42,290 nucleotides of DNA from Curvibacter microcysteis (lineage in GTDB: Bacteria; Pseudomonadota; Gammaproteobacteria; Burkholderiales; Burkholderiaceae_C): contig NZ_JAQSIO010000015.1 of the NCBI RefSeq assembly GCF_028649455.1, positions 1-42,290 on the forward strand. Reading direction: 5' to 3'. Below the pieces are notes generated by a model. It made no database searches. It had not been told where the DNA came from and saw nothing but the letters and a program-made list of their open reading frames with translations. This document shows positions 8,398 to 16,338 of the stretch, in pieces. How positions within the stretch are numbered: the stretch's first letter is position 1; every line of letters begins with the position of its first letter. Both the position numbers and the translations under genes were made by a program.

Positions 8398-9146
8398 ACA
8401 CCCCCCAACGCTTGGCGCACCAAGACACTTTGCAAAACGACCGCGGTGGCCGCGGTTCGCCCCTGCACCACGGCCGTGATGCGGTACACAAAGGGATGGG
8501 CGGGCAAGGGAGCCAGCGGACTGAGGCCCCGGGCGGCAGACGCTTGGAAAGCCGAGCTGCCCACCTGGTAAGGCAATACCTCGACCCAGTACCACGCACC
8601 GCGATTGGCGCTGACCTGCAACAGATCCAGATCGTCACCCCAGGCGCTGCCACCCCCGGTGGAGCGGGCGCCGGTGTACCGGCCGTAGGGCACGCCGCCA
8701 CCACCTTCGACCCAGGTCTTGAGCTGGCCCGCTTGCCACCAGAAGCTGCTGCTCTCACCGCTGACGGCATCCCCCAGCCCCAGGCAGATGCCTTTCTCAC
8801 ACGGCGGGGTGCGGGCCGCCAGGCGCTGAACCAGGGCCGCAAAGGCCTCGACATCGACCGGGTAGGTGGGCCCATCGCTGGGGTCGCGGCAGGACAGCAC
8901 ACCCGACGGTGTCTGGCAGGGCTGCCCTTCCACGCGCAGGCCCAGCACGTCGCGCTCGGCATCGCGCAGCAAGGCTTGGGCGGCCGCAAGGGCCAGGGAT
9001 TCATCCACCTCTTGCCCCGCCAGCGTTTCACTGAGCAGCGCTTGATGGGCCGCCACCCAAGCCAGCAAGGCACTCAAAAGAATCATCACCAGCACCACGA
9101 GCAGGGCCACGCCACCGGCTGAGCGAGACCGGGCAGCCGCCGTCAA
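8394..9146 (-). CDS. pilX: type IV pilus minor pilin PilX
   Basis: This 250-residue protein has an N-terminal PilX-type segment: basic RSRSAGG followed by the hydrophobic helix VALLVVLVMILLSALLAW, then ETLAGQEVDESLALAAAQA, a typical PilX helix with the dNR-like E/D-rich turn. A prepilin cleavage site is plausible after SAG, but Glu5 is absent. The rest is a Cys-containing periplasmic domain. Translation starts at TTG (9146), inside TTGA shared with the pilW stop; a GGGAG six bases upstream supports this rare start. PilX is a minor pilin that works with PilV, PilW and PilE, and with PilY1, to prime pilus assembly and oppose retraction. Confidence 0.85.
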   Translation of the reverse strand: MTAAARSRSAGGVALLVVLVMILLSALLAWVAAHQALLSETLAGQEVDESLALAAAQALLRDAERDVLGLRVEGQPCQTPSGVLSCRDPSDGPTYPVDVEAFAALVQRLAARTPPCEKGICLGLGDAVSGESSSFWWQAGQLKTWVEGGGGVPYGRYTGARSTGGGSAWGDDLDLLQVSANRGAWYWVEVLPYQVGSSAFQASAARGLSPLAPLPAHPFVYRITAVVQGRTAATAVVLQSVLVRQALGGV

Positions 9147-9979
9147 AACAAGCTCCCTCGGCCTTGAAGAAACACGGTGCGGCGCAAGGTGAGGCGCATG
9201 CGCCCATCGTCAGGCCACGGCGCCTCATGGCAATCGAGTGCCGCCTTGGCCTGCGCTGCGTCGCGCCGGGTGCCAGCCAAGGCCCGGTCGGCGGCACGCG
9301 GGTCCGCCACCCACTGCAGACAAAGAACCACCGCCACCACCTGCGACCAACGCCCGGCCAACTGATCGGCCTGCAGCAACTGATGCTGCATTGACGCCCC
9401 TGCGCCGTCACGCAGCCAGTAATGCAGCTGGAAGTCCTCGACCTGGTTGCTGATGGGCTGGGCCGCGCTGTTGCCTGAGCCCAGGCAACGCAAGACGCCA
9501 GACACGACGGCAAATCGGCTGTCCACCCGGCTTGACCCCGCCGCGGGAGCGGCGCCCAGGCAGTCGGGCGTGGTGTTGGCAGAGCGGTATTCAAAACTGA
9601 CGCTGAGGGCGTCTGGGCGCAGGCCGCCCTCCTCACCCCAAAGGGCCACACCGTCACGCACCCCGTCGCCATTGACGTCCAACCCGTCCCACTGGCTGCT
9701 GAACGCCACCCGCTGCAATGGGGTCCATGCCCCAGGCGGGCCACGCAACTCCAGGGCCCCGGCTTGACGCAGTTGCTGGGTCAGCAGCGCCAGGGTGTGC
9801 TGGGCTTGGCTCTGCAAGGCGGTTCGTCCCACCAGAGCCTCGGTGCTGCTGCGGGTGGCCAGCCACAAACCCATGCAGGCCATCACGAGCAACGCCCCCA
9901 GGGTGAGTCCGACCAGCAACTCCACCAGAGACACCCCCCTGCCGTGGCGCACCCAGCGAACCGCAGCCACCGGGCTCAT
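9143..9979 (-). CDS. pilW: type IV pilus minor pilin PilW
   Basis: This 278-residue protein starts at the ATG at 9979, which shares ATGA with the pilV stop and is preceded by GGAAGG. The prepilin leader ends VRHGRG, followed by VSLVELLVGLTLGALLVM, with Glu5 in place. The remainder is a beta-rich domain with motifs common in PilW, including TQQLRQAGA near the end of the long helix and VEDFQLHYWLRDG. A short DVNGDGVRDG stretch resembles a calcium-binding loop. It is a minor pilin of the assembly-priming complex, coupled to its neighbours on both sides. Confidence 0.88.
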   Translation of the reverse strand: MSPVAAVRWVRHGRGVSLVELLVGLTLGALLVMACMGLWLATRSSTEALVGRTALQSQAQHTLALLTQQLRQAGALELRGPPGAWTPLQRVAFSSQWDGLDVNGDGVRDGVALWGEEGGLRPDALSVSFEYRSANTTPDCLGAAPAAGSSRVDSRFAVVSGVLRCLGSGNSAAQPISNQVEDFQLHYWLRDGAGASMQHQLLQADQLAGRWSQVVAVVLCLQWVADPRAADRALAGTRRDAAQAKAALDCHEAPWPDDGRMRLTLRRTVFLQGRGSLF

Positions 9980-10542
9980 GGTGCCTTCCAAACCCAGGCG
10001 CACCAACGCTCTGGAGGACAGGCCAGGCGGGGCTGCGTCCCCATCGCCGCAGGATTCAACCACCGCCGGGACGGCTCATCACCCCCCGGGGCTTGCCAAG
10101 CCAGGGCCACCCCCATCGCCTGTGAAGGGTCTTGCCCCGGCCACAAAGCCGCCACGCCTTGCGGCAGTTGCGTGCGAGCCCAGGCTTGCCACTGTGCTTG
10201 CTGCCAATGCAGCAGAGCCTCAGGCACACAAGCGTGCTGGTCGCAGGCCAGTTCTGCGGAGGCCGCTGCCCAGCCAACGGCCAAGTCCCCAGCACCTGTG
10301 AGTCCGTCAGCCAGCAAGGCTGAACGCTCCAACCACTCGGCCGCCAAGCTTTGCGCTTGCCATCGGCTGTCGGCTCCTGCCTGGTAGGCGGCACTGCCCA
10401 GCTGCAACTGGAGCAGGGCTTGCGAGGCCCAGGCCAACACCAAGCAAGACACCAGGACCTCGATCAACAAACCGCCCCGAGCCGCCGCGCGCCGCGACCA
10501 CCGGCCGCGGGCCTGAACCCGGCTCGGCGTGGCGCCCCTCAT
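9976..10542 (-). CDS. pilV: type IV pilus modification/minor pilin PilV
   Basis: The start is placed at the ATG at 10542, giving 188 residues and an ATGA overlap with the fimT stop, the same arrangement as the other junctions; an in-frame ATG at 10554 is an alternative. The basic leader ends RRAAARG, followed by GLLIEVLVSCLVLAWA, with Glu5 of the mature protein, then a helix LLQLQLGSAAYQAGADSRWQAQ. The C-terminal part is short and Trp/Cys-rich. Length and position between fimT and pilW fit PilV, a membrane-anchored minor pilin. Sequence conservation outside the N-terminal helix is low in this family, so the name rests partly on gene order. Confidence 0.82.
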   Translation of the reverse strand: MRGATPSRVQARGRWSRRAAARGGLLIEVLVSCLVLAWASQALLQLQLGSAAYQAGADSRWQAQSLAAEWLERSALLADGLTGAGDLAVGWAAASAELACDQHACVPEALLHWQQAQWQAWARTQLPQGVAALWPGQDPSQAMGVALAWQAPGGDEPSRRWLNPAAMGTQPRLACPPERWCAWVWKAP

Positions 10543-11114
10543 GTTGGCTCGCATTGGACCGCCCCGCTGATCTTGCGCACCCGACCACCGCTGGAGCCGC
10601 ACAACTGAACGGAGGCGGCCAGAGAGCCAGAGGGCGGAATGAAGCTGAAGCTGAACACCAGCGCTCCCCAATGGCCCCAACGGTTCACACTGAGACTGAC
10701 GGCGTTGACCGAGCGCCTGACCAGGGTTTGGTCTTGCAAGGGGTATTGCTGCAGCACCAACTCACCCGGCGTCCAGCGCTTGTCGTTGTTGTCATCGACG
10801 AACAGCAGCCAACCACATGACCAATCCGCCGCCGGTGACGCTGGACAGTCGGGGCCACTGAGACGCGCCAGCACCACACCCCCTGAGCGCCGCAAACCCT
10901 CCAACCGGGCCCTTTGCAGCGCCGCCACCATGTGGTTGGCGGCCGCCTCGGTGCGTTGTCGCTCCAGGAACTGGCGCAGGCTGGGCCAGGCTGCGCCCCC
11001 CAGCAAGGCCAGCAGCGCCAGACACACCAACACCTCGGGCAGGGTCAAACCCTGAGCCCGGTGCGACGGGCACGGAAGGCTTAAACTTCGCGGCGCAGGG
11101 CTTATCGAGACCAT
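10539..11114 (-). CDS. fimT: GspH/FimT-family pseudopilin
   Basis: This 191-residue protein has a 22-residue leader ending SHRAQG, then LTLPEVLVCLALLALLGG, with Glu5 but Pro at position 4 instead of the usual Ile. A GspH/FimT domain follows: AAANHMVAALQRARLEGLRR, then GWLLFVDDNNDKRWTPGE and a C-terminal VQLCGSSGGRVRKISG with the family FxxxG...R pattern. FimT and FimU are minor pilins; FimT-type proteins in some species bind DNA for natural transformation, and the basic C-terminus (GGRVRKI) is compatible with that, but this is inference. The ATG at 11114 lacks an obvious Shine-Dalgarno sequence. It is the first gene of the six-gene operon and diverges from ribD. Confidence 0.85.
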   Translation of the reverse strand: MVSISPAPRSLSLPCPSHRAQGLTLPEVLVCLALLALLGGAAWPSLRQFLERQRTEAAANHMVAALQRARLEGLRRSGGVVLARLSGPDCPASPAADWSCGWLLFVDDNNDKRWTPGELVLQQYPLQDQTLVRRSVNAVSLSVNRWGHWGALVFSFSFIPPSGSLAASVQLCGSSGGRVRKISGAVQCEPT

Positions 11115-11226
11115 GGCGGAGACGCTACGCTGAGCCCCTGGCAAGCTTTGCGCCCAATCGAGTGATGGCGAGGTCCCCTGGATCGACGGCCTCGCGTCAC
11201 AGCCGTTCGTCTGCACTTTGTTTTCA

Positions 11227-12321
11227 ATGACCCGTCACGCCATCCAAGAGGCGCTTGCCTTGGCCCATCAGGCCCGCCTGATCTGCCCTCCCAACCCAGC
11301 CGTGGGCGCGGTCTTGATCGCTCCGGATGGCCAAGTCATTGGACGTGGCCACACCCAAGTGCGGGGAGGCCCTCACGCCGAAGTCATGGCGCTGCGCGAC
11401 GCCCAAGCACGCGGCCAGAGCACCCGGGGCGCCACGGCCTATGTGACGCTGGAGCCCTGCTCCCACCAAGGGCGCACGGGCCCTTGCTGCGACGCGTTGA
11501 TTGAAGCCGGCGTGGCCAAGGTGGTGGCCTCCCTGGTGGACCCCAATCCACTGGTGAGCGGCCAGGGATTGGCCCGCCTGCGCGCGGCTGGCATCGAGGT
11601 CGAGGTGGGGCCCGGCGCCGATGAGGCGCGCGAACTCAACATCGGTTTTCTCACGCGCATGAGCGAAAGCCGCCCCTGGGTGCGCAGCAAGATCGCGGGC
11701 TCGCTGGATGGACGCACCGCCCTGAACAATGGCCAGAGCCAGTGGATTACGTCGCCCGAGGCGCGGGCCGATGGCCAAGCCTGGCGCGCCCGGGCCTGTG
11801 CGGTCCTGACCGGTGTGGGCACCGTGCTGGCCGACGACCCTTTGCTCAATGTCCGGGACGTCGCCACACCTCGCCAGCCTCATTTGGTGGTGCTGGACAG
11901 CCAGTTGCGAACCCCGCTGTCGGCCCGCCTGTTCGGCCAAGCCCGCGCTCTGTGGTTCGCCACCACGGTCAGCGATCCCGCACGGCATCAACCCTTCATT
12001 GAACGTGGGGCCGAAGTCCTGGTGCTGCCCAGCGCGGACGGCCGAGTGGACTTGCCTGCGATGTTGGCCGAACTGGCCCGCCGAGAAGTCAACGAACTGC
12101 ACGTCGAAGGGGGGCCGATCCTGAACGGCGCACTGATGCAAGCAGGGCTGATCGACGAATGGCTGCTGTACGTGGCCCCCAAGGTCCTGGGCCCAGGCCG
12201 ACCGCTGGCCACCTTGCCCGAACAAACCGATTTGGACCAGACCCACGCGCTGGTCTTCACCGACCTTGAGCGCGTGGGACCTGACCTGCGCTTGCGGGCT
12301 CGCAAGGCCCCTCAACGCTGA
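11227..12321 (+). CDS. ribD: bifunctional riboflavin deaminase/reductase RibD
   Basis: From the ATG at 11227 the protein has 364 residues (an in-frame TTG at 11218 is possible). The N-terminal domain is a zinc deaminase: His50-Ala-Glu52 in GGPHAEVMAL and the ligands Cys78 and Cys87 in LEPCSHQGRTGPCC, at nearly the same positions as in E. coli RibD. It deaminates diamino-hydroxy-ribosylamino-pyrimidinone phosphate. The second domain (from about residue 150, RPWVRSKIAGSLDGRTAL) is the NADPH-dependent reductase with LHVEGGPILNGALMQAGLIDE, which reduces the ribosyl side chain. Both are steps of cytoplasmic riboflavin synthesis from GTP. Riboflavin synthase follows 70 bases downstream, so the two are probably co-transcribed. 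Confidence 0.97.
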   Translation: MTRHAIQEALALAHQARLICPPNPAVGAVLIAPDGQVIGRGHTQVRGGPHAEVMALRDAQARGQSTRGATAYVTLEPCSHQGRTGPCCDALIEAGVAKVVASLVDPNPLVSGQGLARLRAAGIEVEVGPGADEARELNIGFLTRMSESRPWVRSKIAGSLDGRTALNNGQSQWITSPEARADGQAWRARACAVLTGVGTVLADDPLLNVRDVATPRQPHLVVLDSQLRTPLSARLFGQARALWFATTVSDPARHQPFIERGAEVLVLPSADGRVDLPAMLAELARREVNELHVEGGPILNGALMQAGLIDEWLLYVAPKVLGPGRPLATLPEQTDLDQTHALVFTDLERVGPDLRLRARKAPQR

Positions 12322-12391
12322 CGGCTCGCGGCTCAGCCCGCTTGGGCTTGATCTTTCTTTTTCACTTTTTCACTGCTCACCGGAAACAACC

Positions 12392-13015
12392 ATGTTCACT
12401 GGAATCATCACCGGCATCGGCCGCATCGTGGCCTTGCAAGACCTGGGCGCCAGCCAACAACACGGCAAGCGCCTGACGATCGAAGCCCCTGCGGGCTACC
12501 TCGACGATGTCGGCCTGGGCGACAGCATTGCGCTCAACGGCGCCTGCATGACGGTCACCAGCCTGCAGCTCGCGCAACGCCAGTTCACCATCGACATCTC
12601 GGCCGAATCACTGGACAAGACCTCTGGCTTGACCCACACGGGCCCGGTCAACCTGGAAAAAGCACTGCGCGCCAACGACCGACTGGGCGGGCACATTGTT
12701 TCGGGCCATGTGGATGGCCTGGGCACCGTGGCGTCATTTGGGCAGGTGGGCGAAAGCTGGGAGTTGTGTGTGACGGCGCCGCGCGCCTTGGGCCGGTTCC
12801 TGGCCTACAAAGGTTCGATCACCTTGAACGGGGTGAGCCTGACCGTCAATCGGGTCACAGATACCGATCAAGGCACGGACATCAGCATCAACCTGATCCC
12901 TCACACGGTCGAAAACACCACCCTGCAATACCTCAAAACCGGGGACGCAATCAACCTGGAAATTGATACCGTGGCGCGTTACGTGGAACGAATGATGACA
13001 GCCCCACGTAATTGA
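12392..13015 (+). CDS. ribE: riboflavin synthase, alpha subunit
   Basis: This 207-residue protein begins with the invariant MFTGI (ATG at 12392), so longer upstream readings are rejected. It consists of two homologous lumazine-binding domains, about 1-97 (with GDSIALNGACMTVTS) and 98-200 (with GSITLNGVSLTVNRV). The GGHIVSGHVDG motif lies at the domain junction. It catalyses dismutation of two 6,7-dimethyl-8-ribityllumazine molecules to riboflavin, the product being made by RibH encoded 2.9 kb downstream. The symbol ribE follows common usage outside E. coli, where the gene is called ribC. No FMN riboswitch is visible upstream. Confidence 0.96.
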   Translation: MFTGIITGIGRIVALQDLGASQQHGKRLTIEAPAGYLDDVGLGDSIALNGACMTVTSLQLAQRQFTIDISAESLDKTSGLTHTGPVNLEKALRANDRLGGHIVSGHVDGLGTVASFGQVGESWELCVTAPRALGRFLAYKGSITLNGVSLTVNRVTDTDQGTDISINLIPHTVENTTLQYLKTGDAINLEIDTVARYVERMMTAPRN

Positions 13016-13237
13016 AACGCAAAAATATTATCCAAACGATTCAATATGGCAGAGTTTGTAACATTTAGGGTCAGATTGATCGAAATGAGAAATTGATTCT
13101 CCTACAGTCCGTGACGTTGTGCACCCCAATTGATTTTTTGGGTACGAAGGCAACCTTGGCGATGGCGCTCAAACCTTTGACCTCCTCGCCGGGGCCCTGG
13201 CGGTGACAACGTAACTTTGACACTACTGGAGCTATCA

Positions 13238-13654
13238 ATGAAAAAACTGACACTGTCCCTGGGCTTCTCTCTGGCCTCCCTGTTCGCCCTGAATGCGTTC
13301 GCTGCAGACACCGCCAGCGACGCTGCTGCCGCTCGCAAGGCCGCTGGTGCTGATGCAGCCAAAGCCTCGGCCAAGGCTGAAAGCGGCAACGCAAACGTCG
13401 ACGGCTACGACCGCGCGATGCAAGCCAAGCCCGCCACCCAGGCTGAGAAGGATGCCGCTCGAGCTAAGCGCCAGGCCGAGGGTGCTGCAGCCGCCAAGGC
13501 TTCGGCCAAGGCAGAAAGTGGCAATGCTGATGTGGCTGGCTACGACCGCGCACTGCAGGTCAACTCAGGCAACAAGGCGCAGCAAGATGCCCTGCGGGCC
13601 AAGCGCCGAGCCGAAGCCGAGGCGGCGGCCAAAGCTGAACCGATGAACAAGTAA
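13238..13654 (+). CDS. secreted Ala/Lys-rich protein with two 45-residue repeats, function unknown
   Basis: I do not recognise a characterised family. The ATG at 13238 is preceded by a GGAG site and opens a clear Sec signal peptide, MKKLTLSLGFSLASLFALNAFA|A. The mature ~116 residues contain two tandem 45-residue units. Unit 1 starts RKAAGADAAKASAKAESGNA and unit 2 starts [20 protein letters not shown]; both continue with V-x-GYDRA-(M/L)-Q and end in a Lys/Arg-rich A-(A/L)-RAK. A truncated third copy, RRAEAEAAAKAEPMNK, closes the protein. The composition suggests a long charged helix. A paralogue with the same signal peptide lies 360 bases downstream. Similar small proteins in related bacteria are, as I recall, loosely labelled TolA-like because of composition only; there is no TolA domain III. 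A good terminator follows. Confidence 0.75.
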   Translation: MKKLTLSLGFSLASLFALNAFAADTASDAAAARKAAGADAAKASAKAESGNANVDGYDRAMQAKPATQAEKDAARAKRQAEGAAAAKASAKAESGNADVAGYDRALQVNSGNKAQQDALRAKRRAEAEAAAKAEPMNK

Positions 13655-13697
13655 ATCACCAGCCTCCAACAGAAAGACCGTCCATGCGGTCGCTGCG

Positions 13698-13732
13698 AGC
13701 CCCGACCGCCGCCAGGCCGTCGGGGCTTTTTT
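13698..13732 (+). terminator. Rho-independent terminator after the first Ala/Lys-rich protein gene
   Basis: AGCCCCGAC pairs perfectly with GTCGGGGCT around a 12-base loop, followed by six T. Confidence 0.9.
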
Positions 13733-13822
13733 CATGCCAACGAATGGCGGCCGGTCTGAATCGACCCAGCCCACAGAGGACCAAGTCAAGCCACTTGATC
13801 AAGTCCGCGTCGAGTTGGGCCT

Positions 13823-13851
13823 TTTTCAATCACTGTACGAACAAATGTAAA
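13823..13851 (+). promoter_or_regulatory. possible promoter of the second Ala/Lys-rich protein gene
   Basis: TTTTCA and TGTAAA are separated by 17 bases in the most AT-rich stretch of the gap. Each matches the sigma-70 hexamers at four of six positions. Transcription from here would leave a leader of about 155 bases. This is only a pattern match. Confidence 0.3.
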
Positions 13852-14014
13852 AAATAAGATATCTGGAGGCACCCAATCCATTAGAGTGGACTGGCTGAGC
13901 AACGCGCACCAGCCGCTCTCCTCCGAGAGGACTCCTGCCTTGCCCAAGCACATCGTGCGGGTCTGGTGCTCCCAACATCACCGATCCGCTGGCTTGGTTT
14001 TATTGGAGAAACTC

Positions 14015-14347
14015 ATGAAAAAACTCGTTTTGTCCCTGGGTGTTTTGTTGACCCAACTGCTCGCCGGCCAGGCTTTTGCCGCCGGTGAAGTCGATCCGGC
14101 TGGTGCCAAAGCCGCGCCTTCTGCGACCGCCACGCCGGCTGAGAAAGCCGAAGCGCGCAAAGCCCGCAAGGCCGCCGGTGCTGCTGCAGCCAAAGAGTCC
14201 AAAGCGGCTGAAAACGGCGATGCGGCCGCAGGGGGCGACAAGCCAGCAGCCTCCGCCAAGGCCACCAAAGAAGAACGCAAGGCCGCCCGCGCCAAACGCA
14301 AGGCCGAAGGTGCCGCTGCGGCCAAGGCTGAAAAAAACGGTCAATGA
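14015..14347 (+). CDS. secreted Ala/Lys-rich small protein, paralogue of the 13238-13654 gene product
   Basis: This 110-residue protein starts at the ATG at 14015, with GGAGA upstream. The signal peptide [23 protein letters not shown] closely resembles that of the preceding paralogue. The mature part is dominated by Ala, Lys, Arg and Glu, and contains [20 protein letters not shown] and later [19 protein letters not shown], which echo the repeat ends of the first protein. The GYDRA element of the first protein is missing. It is probably periplasmic, helical and strongly basic. No enzymatic motif is present and the function is unknown. It has its own terminator, so the two paralogues are likely separate transcription units inserted between ribE and ribB. 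Confidence 0.72.
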   Translation: MKKLVLSLGVLLTQLLAGQAFAAGEVDPAGAKAAPSATATPAEKAEARKARKAAGAAAAKESKAAENGDAAAGGDKPAASAKATKEERKAARAKRKAEGAAAAKAEKNGQ

Positions 14348-14743
14348 CCGCTTGATGGCACTGCCCTGGCGCGCCAGGCCCACGGGCTGGGTCGCGCCAA
14401 CCGAACCGGTCTCCGACCGGTTTTTTTATGCCTGTGAAACCCATGAGCCGCCTCAAGCAAGAGGCCCCTGGAGCTCAAGCCAGGTTCCCAGCTCACAGGA
14501 AGCAGACCCCGACCCACCTTTGAGGCGATAATCGGGGGATGTCGAAGGCCAGTCCCCAGACGGGCCCAGCCCGCTGAACCGGCCCTTGAAGAACGGCGGC
14601 CCACCGCCAGCCCCGGCTCGCCGCCGGGTTTGGCCTGGCCCAAGCGCATTCTGCTGCGGAACCAACCATGTACCACCCGTCCCCTCGCTAAGGCCTGCCA
14701 GCCCGCAAGACGACCCGTGGAACCTGCATTCAACCCAAGAACC
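14348..14743. other. 396-base gap before ribB
   Basis: It contains the terminator at 14404-14427, then about 315 bases of GC-rich leader. A GATAAT at 14527-14532 is a good -10 match but has no convincing -35. I searched by eye for the FMN riboswitch signatures (ACCGGCGGT-like and AGCCCGCGA-like segments) and did not find them. No gene is evident. Confidence 0.5.
14404..14427 (+). terminator. Rho-independent terminator after the second Ala/Lys-rich protein gene
   Basis: AACCGGT pairs with ACCGGTT around the loop CTCCG, followed by seven T. Confidence 0.9.
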
Positions 14744-15868
14744 ATGACTAGCAAACAAATCACGCCTGTGGCCATTTCCCCGGTCGAGGACATCGTGGCC
14801 GACATGCGCGCCGGCCGCATGGTCATTCTGGTCGACGAAGAAGACCGTGAAAACGAAGGCGACCTGGTGCTGGCTGCAGACCACGTCACGCCCGAGTACA
14901 TCAACTTCATGGCCCGCTACGCCCGCGGCCTGATCTGCCTGACGCTGTCGCGCGAGATGTGCGAGCGCCTGAACCTGCCGCCCATGGTCAGCAACAACGG
15001 GGCCAAACACGCCACGGCCTTCACTGTGTCCATCGAGGCCGCTGAAGGCGTGACCACCGGCATCTCGGCGGCTGACCGCTCACGCACCGTGCAAGCGGCC
15101 GTGGCCCCCAATGCCCAAGCCAGCGACCTGGTGCAGCCTGGCCACATCTTCCCGCTGCAAGCGGTTGAAGGCGGCGTGCTGATGCGCGCCGGCCACACCG
15201 AAGCAGGTTGCGACCTGGCCACGATGGCCGGCTGCAGCCCCGCCTCGGTGATCTGCGAGGTGATGAACGAAGACGGCACCATGGCCCGCTTGCCGGACCT
15301 GCAACTCTTCGCCGCCGAGCATGACCTGAAGATTGGCACCATCGCCGACCTGATCGAATACCGCAGCCGCACCGAGTCGCTGGTCGAAAAACTGGGCAGC
15401 CGCAGCATCAAAACCGCCTATGGCGAGTTCACGGCCCACGCCTTCCGCGACAAGCCCAGCCAGGGCGTTCACATCGCCTTGGTCAAAGGCCAGTGGCAAG
15501 CCGATGAAGTGGTGGACGCCCGCGTGCACGAACCGCTGTCGGTGCTGGACGCGTTGGAAGTCAACCGCAGCATGCACTCCTGGGGCCTGGACGCCAGCCT
15601 GGCCCACTTCGCCGCCAGCGGCAAGGGCGTGGCCGTGCTGCTCAACTGCGGCGAAGGCGCTGACGAATTGTTGGCCCAGTTCGAAGGCCGAGCACGTGCC
15701 GCCCAAGCCCCTGAACGGGGCCGCATGGACTTGCGCACCTACGGCATCGGGGCGCAAATTCTGCGCGCCTGCGGTGTGCACCGCATGCGCCTGATGGGCA
15801 ACCCCCGCCGCATGCCCAGCATGGCGGGTTACGGCCTCGAAATCACCGGCTACCTCACCAAGGAGTAA
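14744..15868 (+). CDS. ribB: 3,4-dihydroxy-2-butanone 4-phosphate synthase with degenerate GTP cyclohydrolase II domain (RibBX type)
   Basis: From the ATG at 14744 the protein has 374 residues. Residues 1 to ~205 form an intact DHBP synthase, with [11 protein letters not shown] (31-41) carrying the acidic metal ligands and [14 protein letters not shown] near the end. It converts ribulose 5-phosphate to dihydroxybutanone phosphate and formate. Residues ~210-374 resemble GTP cyclohydrolase II, but the zinc-binding segment RVHSECLTGD...RCDC is replaced by [20 protein letters not shown] (from residue 260). The RQEGRNIGL catalytic segment becomes [11 protein letters not shown]. The second domain therefore cannot bind zinc in the usual way and is probably not a cyclohydrolase, as described for RibBX proteins. 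A separate ribA should exist elsewhere. The stop codon overlaps the Shine-Dalgarno sequence of ribH. Confidence 0.93.
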   Translation: MTSKQITPVAISPVEDIVADMRAGRMVILVDEEDRENEGDLVLAADHVTPEYINFMARYARGLICLTLSREMCERLNLPPMVSNNGAKHATAFTVSIEAAEGVTTGISAADRSRTVQAAVAPNAQASDLVQPGHIFPLQAVEGGVLMRAGHTEAGCDLATMAGCSPASVICEVMNEDGTMARLPDLQLFAAEHDLKIGTIADLIEYRSRTESLVEKLGSRSIKTAYGEFTAHAFRDKPSQGVHIALVKGQWQADEVVDARVHEPLSVLDALEVNRSMHSWGLDASLAHFAASGKGVAVLLNCGEGADELLAQFEGRARAAQAPERGRMDLRTYGIGAQILRACGVHRMRLMGNPRRMPSMAGYGLEITGYLTKE

Positions 15869-15873
15869 GACTC

Positions 15874-16338
15874 ATGTTTGGCGCAGAAAAAGGCACTTCC
15901 GACAAATTGGATGGCCGCAAACTCCACATCGGCATCGTGCAGGCTCGCTTCAATGAGAGCATCACCAACGCGTTGGCCGAGGCTTGCAAGGCCGAGTTGC
16001 TGGCATTGGGCGTGCAGGACAAGCACATCCAGCACGTGTTCGTGCCCGGGGCCCTGGAAGTGCCTGTGGCCCTGCAAGCGCTGGCCGAAAAAGATGAGTT
16101 CGACGCGCTGATCGCGCTGGGCTGCATCATCCGCGGCGAAACCTACCACTTTGAACTGGTGGCCAATGAGTCCGGCGCAGGCGTGACCCGACTGACCCTC
16201 GACTACCAGATCCCGATCGCCAACGCGATCATCACCACCGAAAACCTCGAGCAGGCGGTGGCCCGCCAGACCGACAAGGGCCGCGACGCAGCCCGTGTGG
16301 CGGTCGAGATGGCCAACCTGCTGGAAGACCTGTCATGA
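15874..16338 (+). CDS. ribH: 6,7-dimethyl-8-ribityllumazine synthase (beta subunit of riboflavin synthase)
   Basis: This 154-residue protein starts at the ATG at 15874, five bases after ribB; AAGGAG at the ribB stop serves as its ribosome binding site. Family motifs are present in order: [10 protein letters not shown] (substrate-binding RFN), [15 protein letters not shown] (phosphate/ribityl binding), and [20 protein letters not shown], which includes the catalytic His. It condenses the RibB product with the RibD-pathway pyrimidine to give lumazine for RibE, and typically forms pentamers or 60-subunit shells. It overlaps nusB by ATGA. Confidence 0.97.
   Translation: MFGAEKGTSDKLDGRKLHIGIVQARFNESITNALAEACKAELLALGVQDKHIQHVFVPGALEVPVALQALAEKDEFDALIALGCIIRGETYHFELVANESGAGVTRLTLDYQIPIANAIITTENLEQAVARQTDKGRDAARVAVEMANLLEDLS

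Larger units (their letters stand above)
13655..14014. other. 360-base gap between the two Ala/Lys-rich protein genes
   Basis: The gap holds the terminator at 13698-13732 and a perfect 12-base palindrome, ACTTGATCAAGT, at 13793-13804. An AT-rich segment at about 13823-13864 probably contains the promoter of the second gene. A small hairpin, CTCTC-CTCC-GAGAG, lies in the presumed long leader. I see no gene in it. Confidence 0.6.

Noticed and set aside
13238-14347. Histone H1-like or TolA proteins
   Set aside because: The Ala/Lys-rich composition suggests both, but clear Sec signal peptides argue against a nucleoid protein, and TolA domains I and III are absent.
14428-14743. FMN riboswitch upstream of ribB
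   Set aside because: The leader is long and GC-rich, but the conserved FMN-element segments were not found on inspection.
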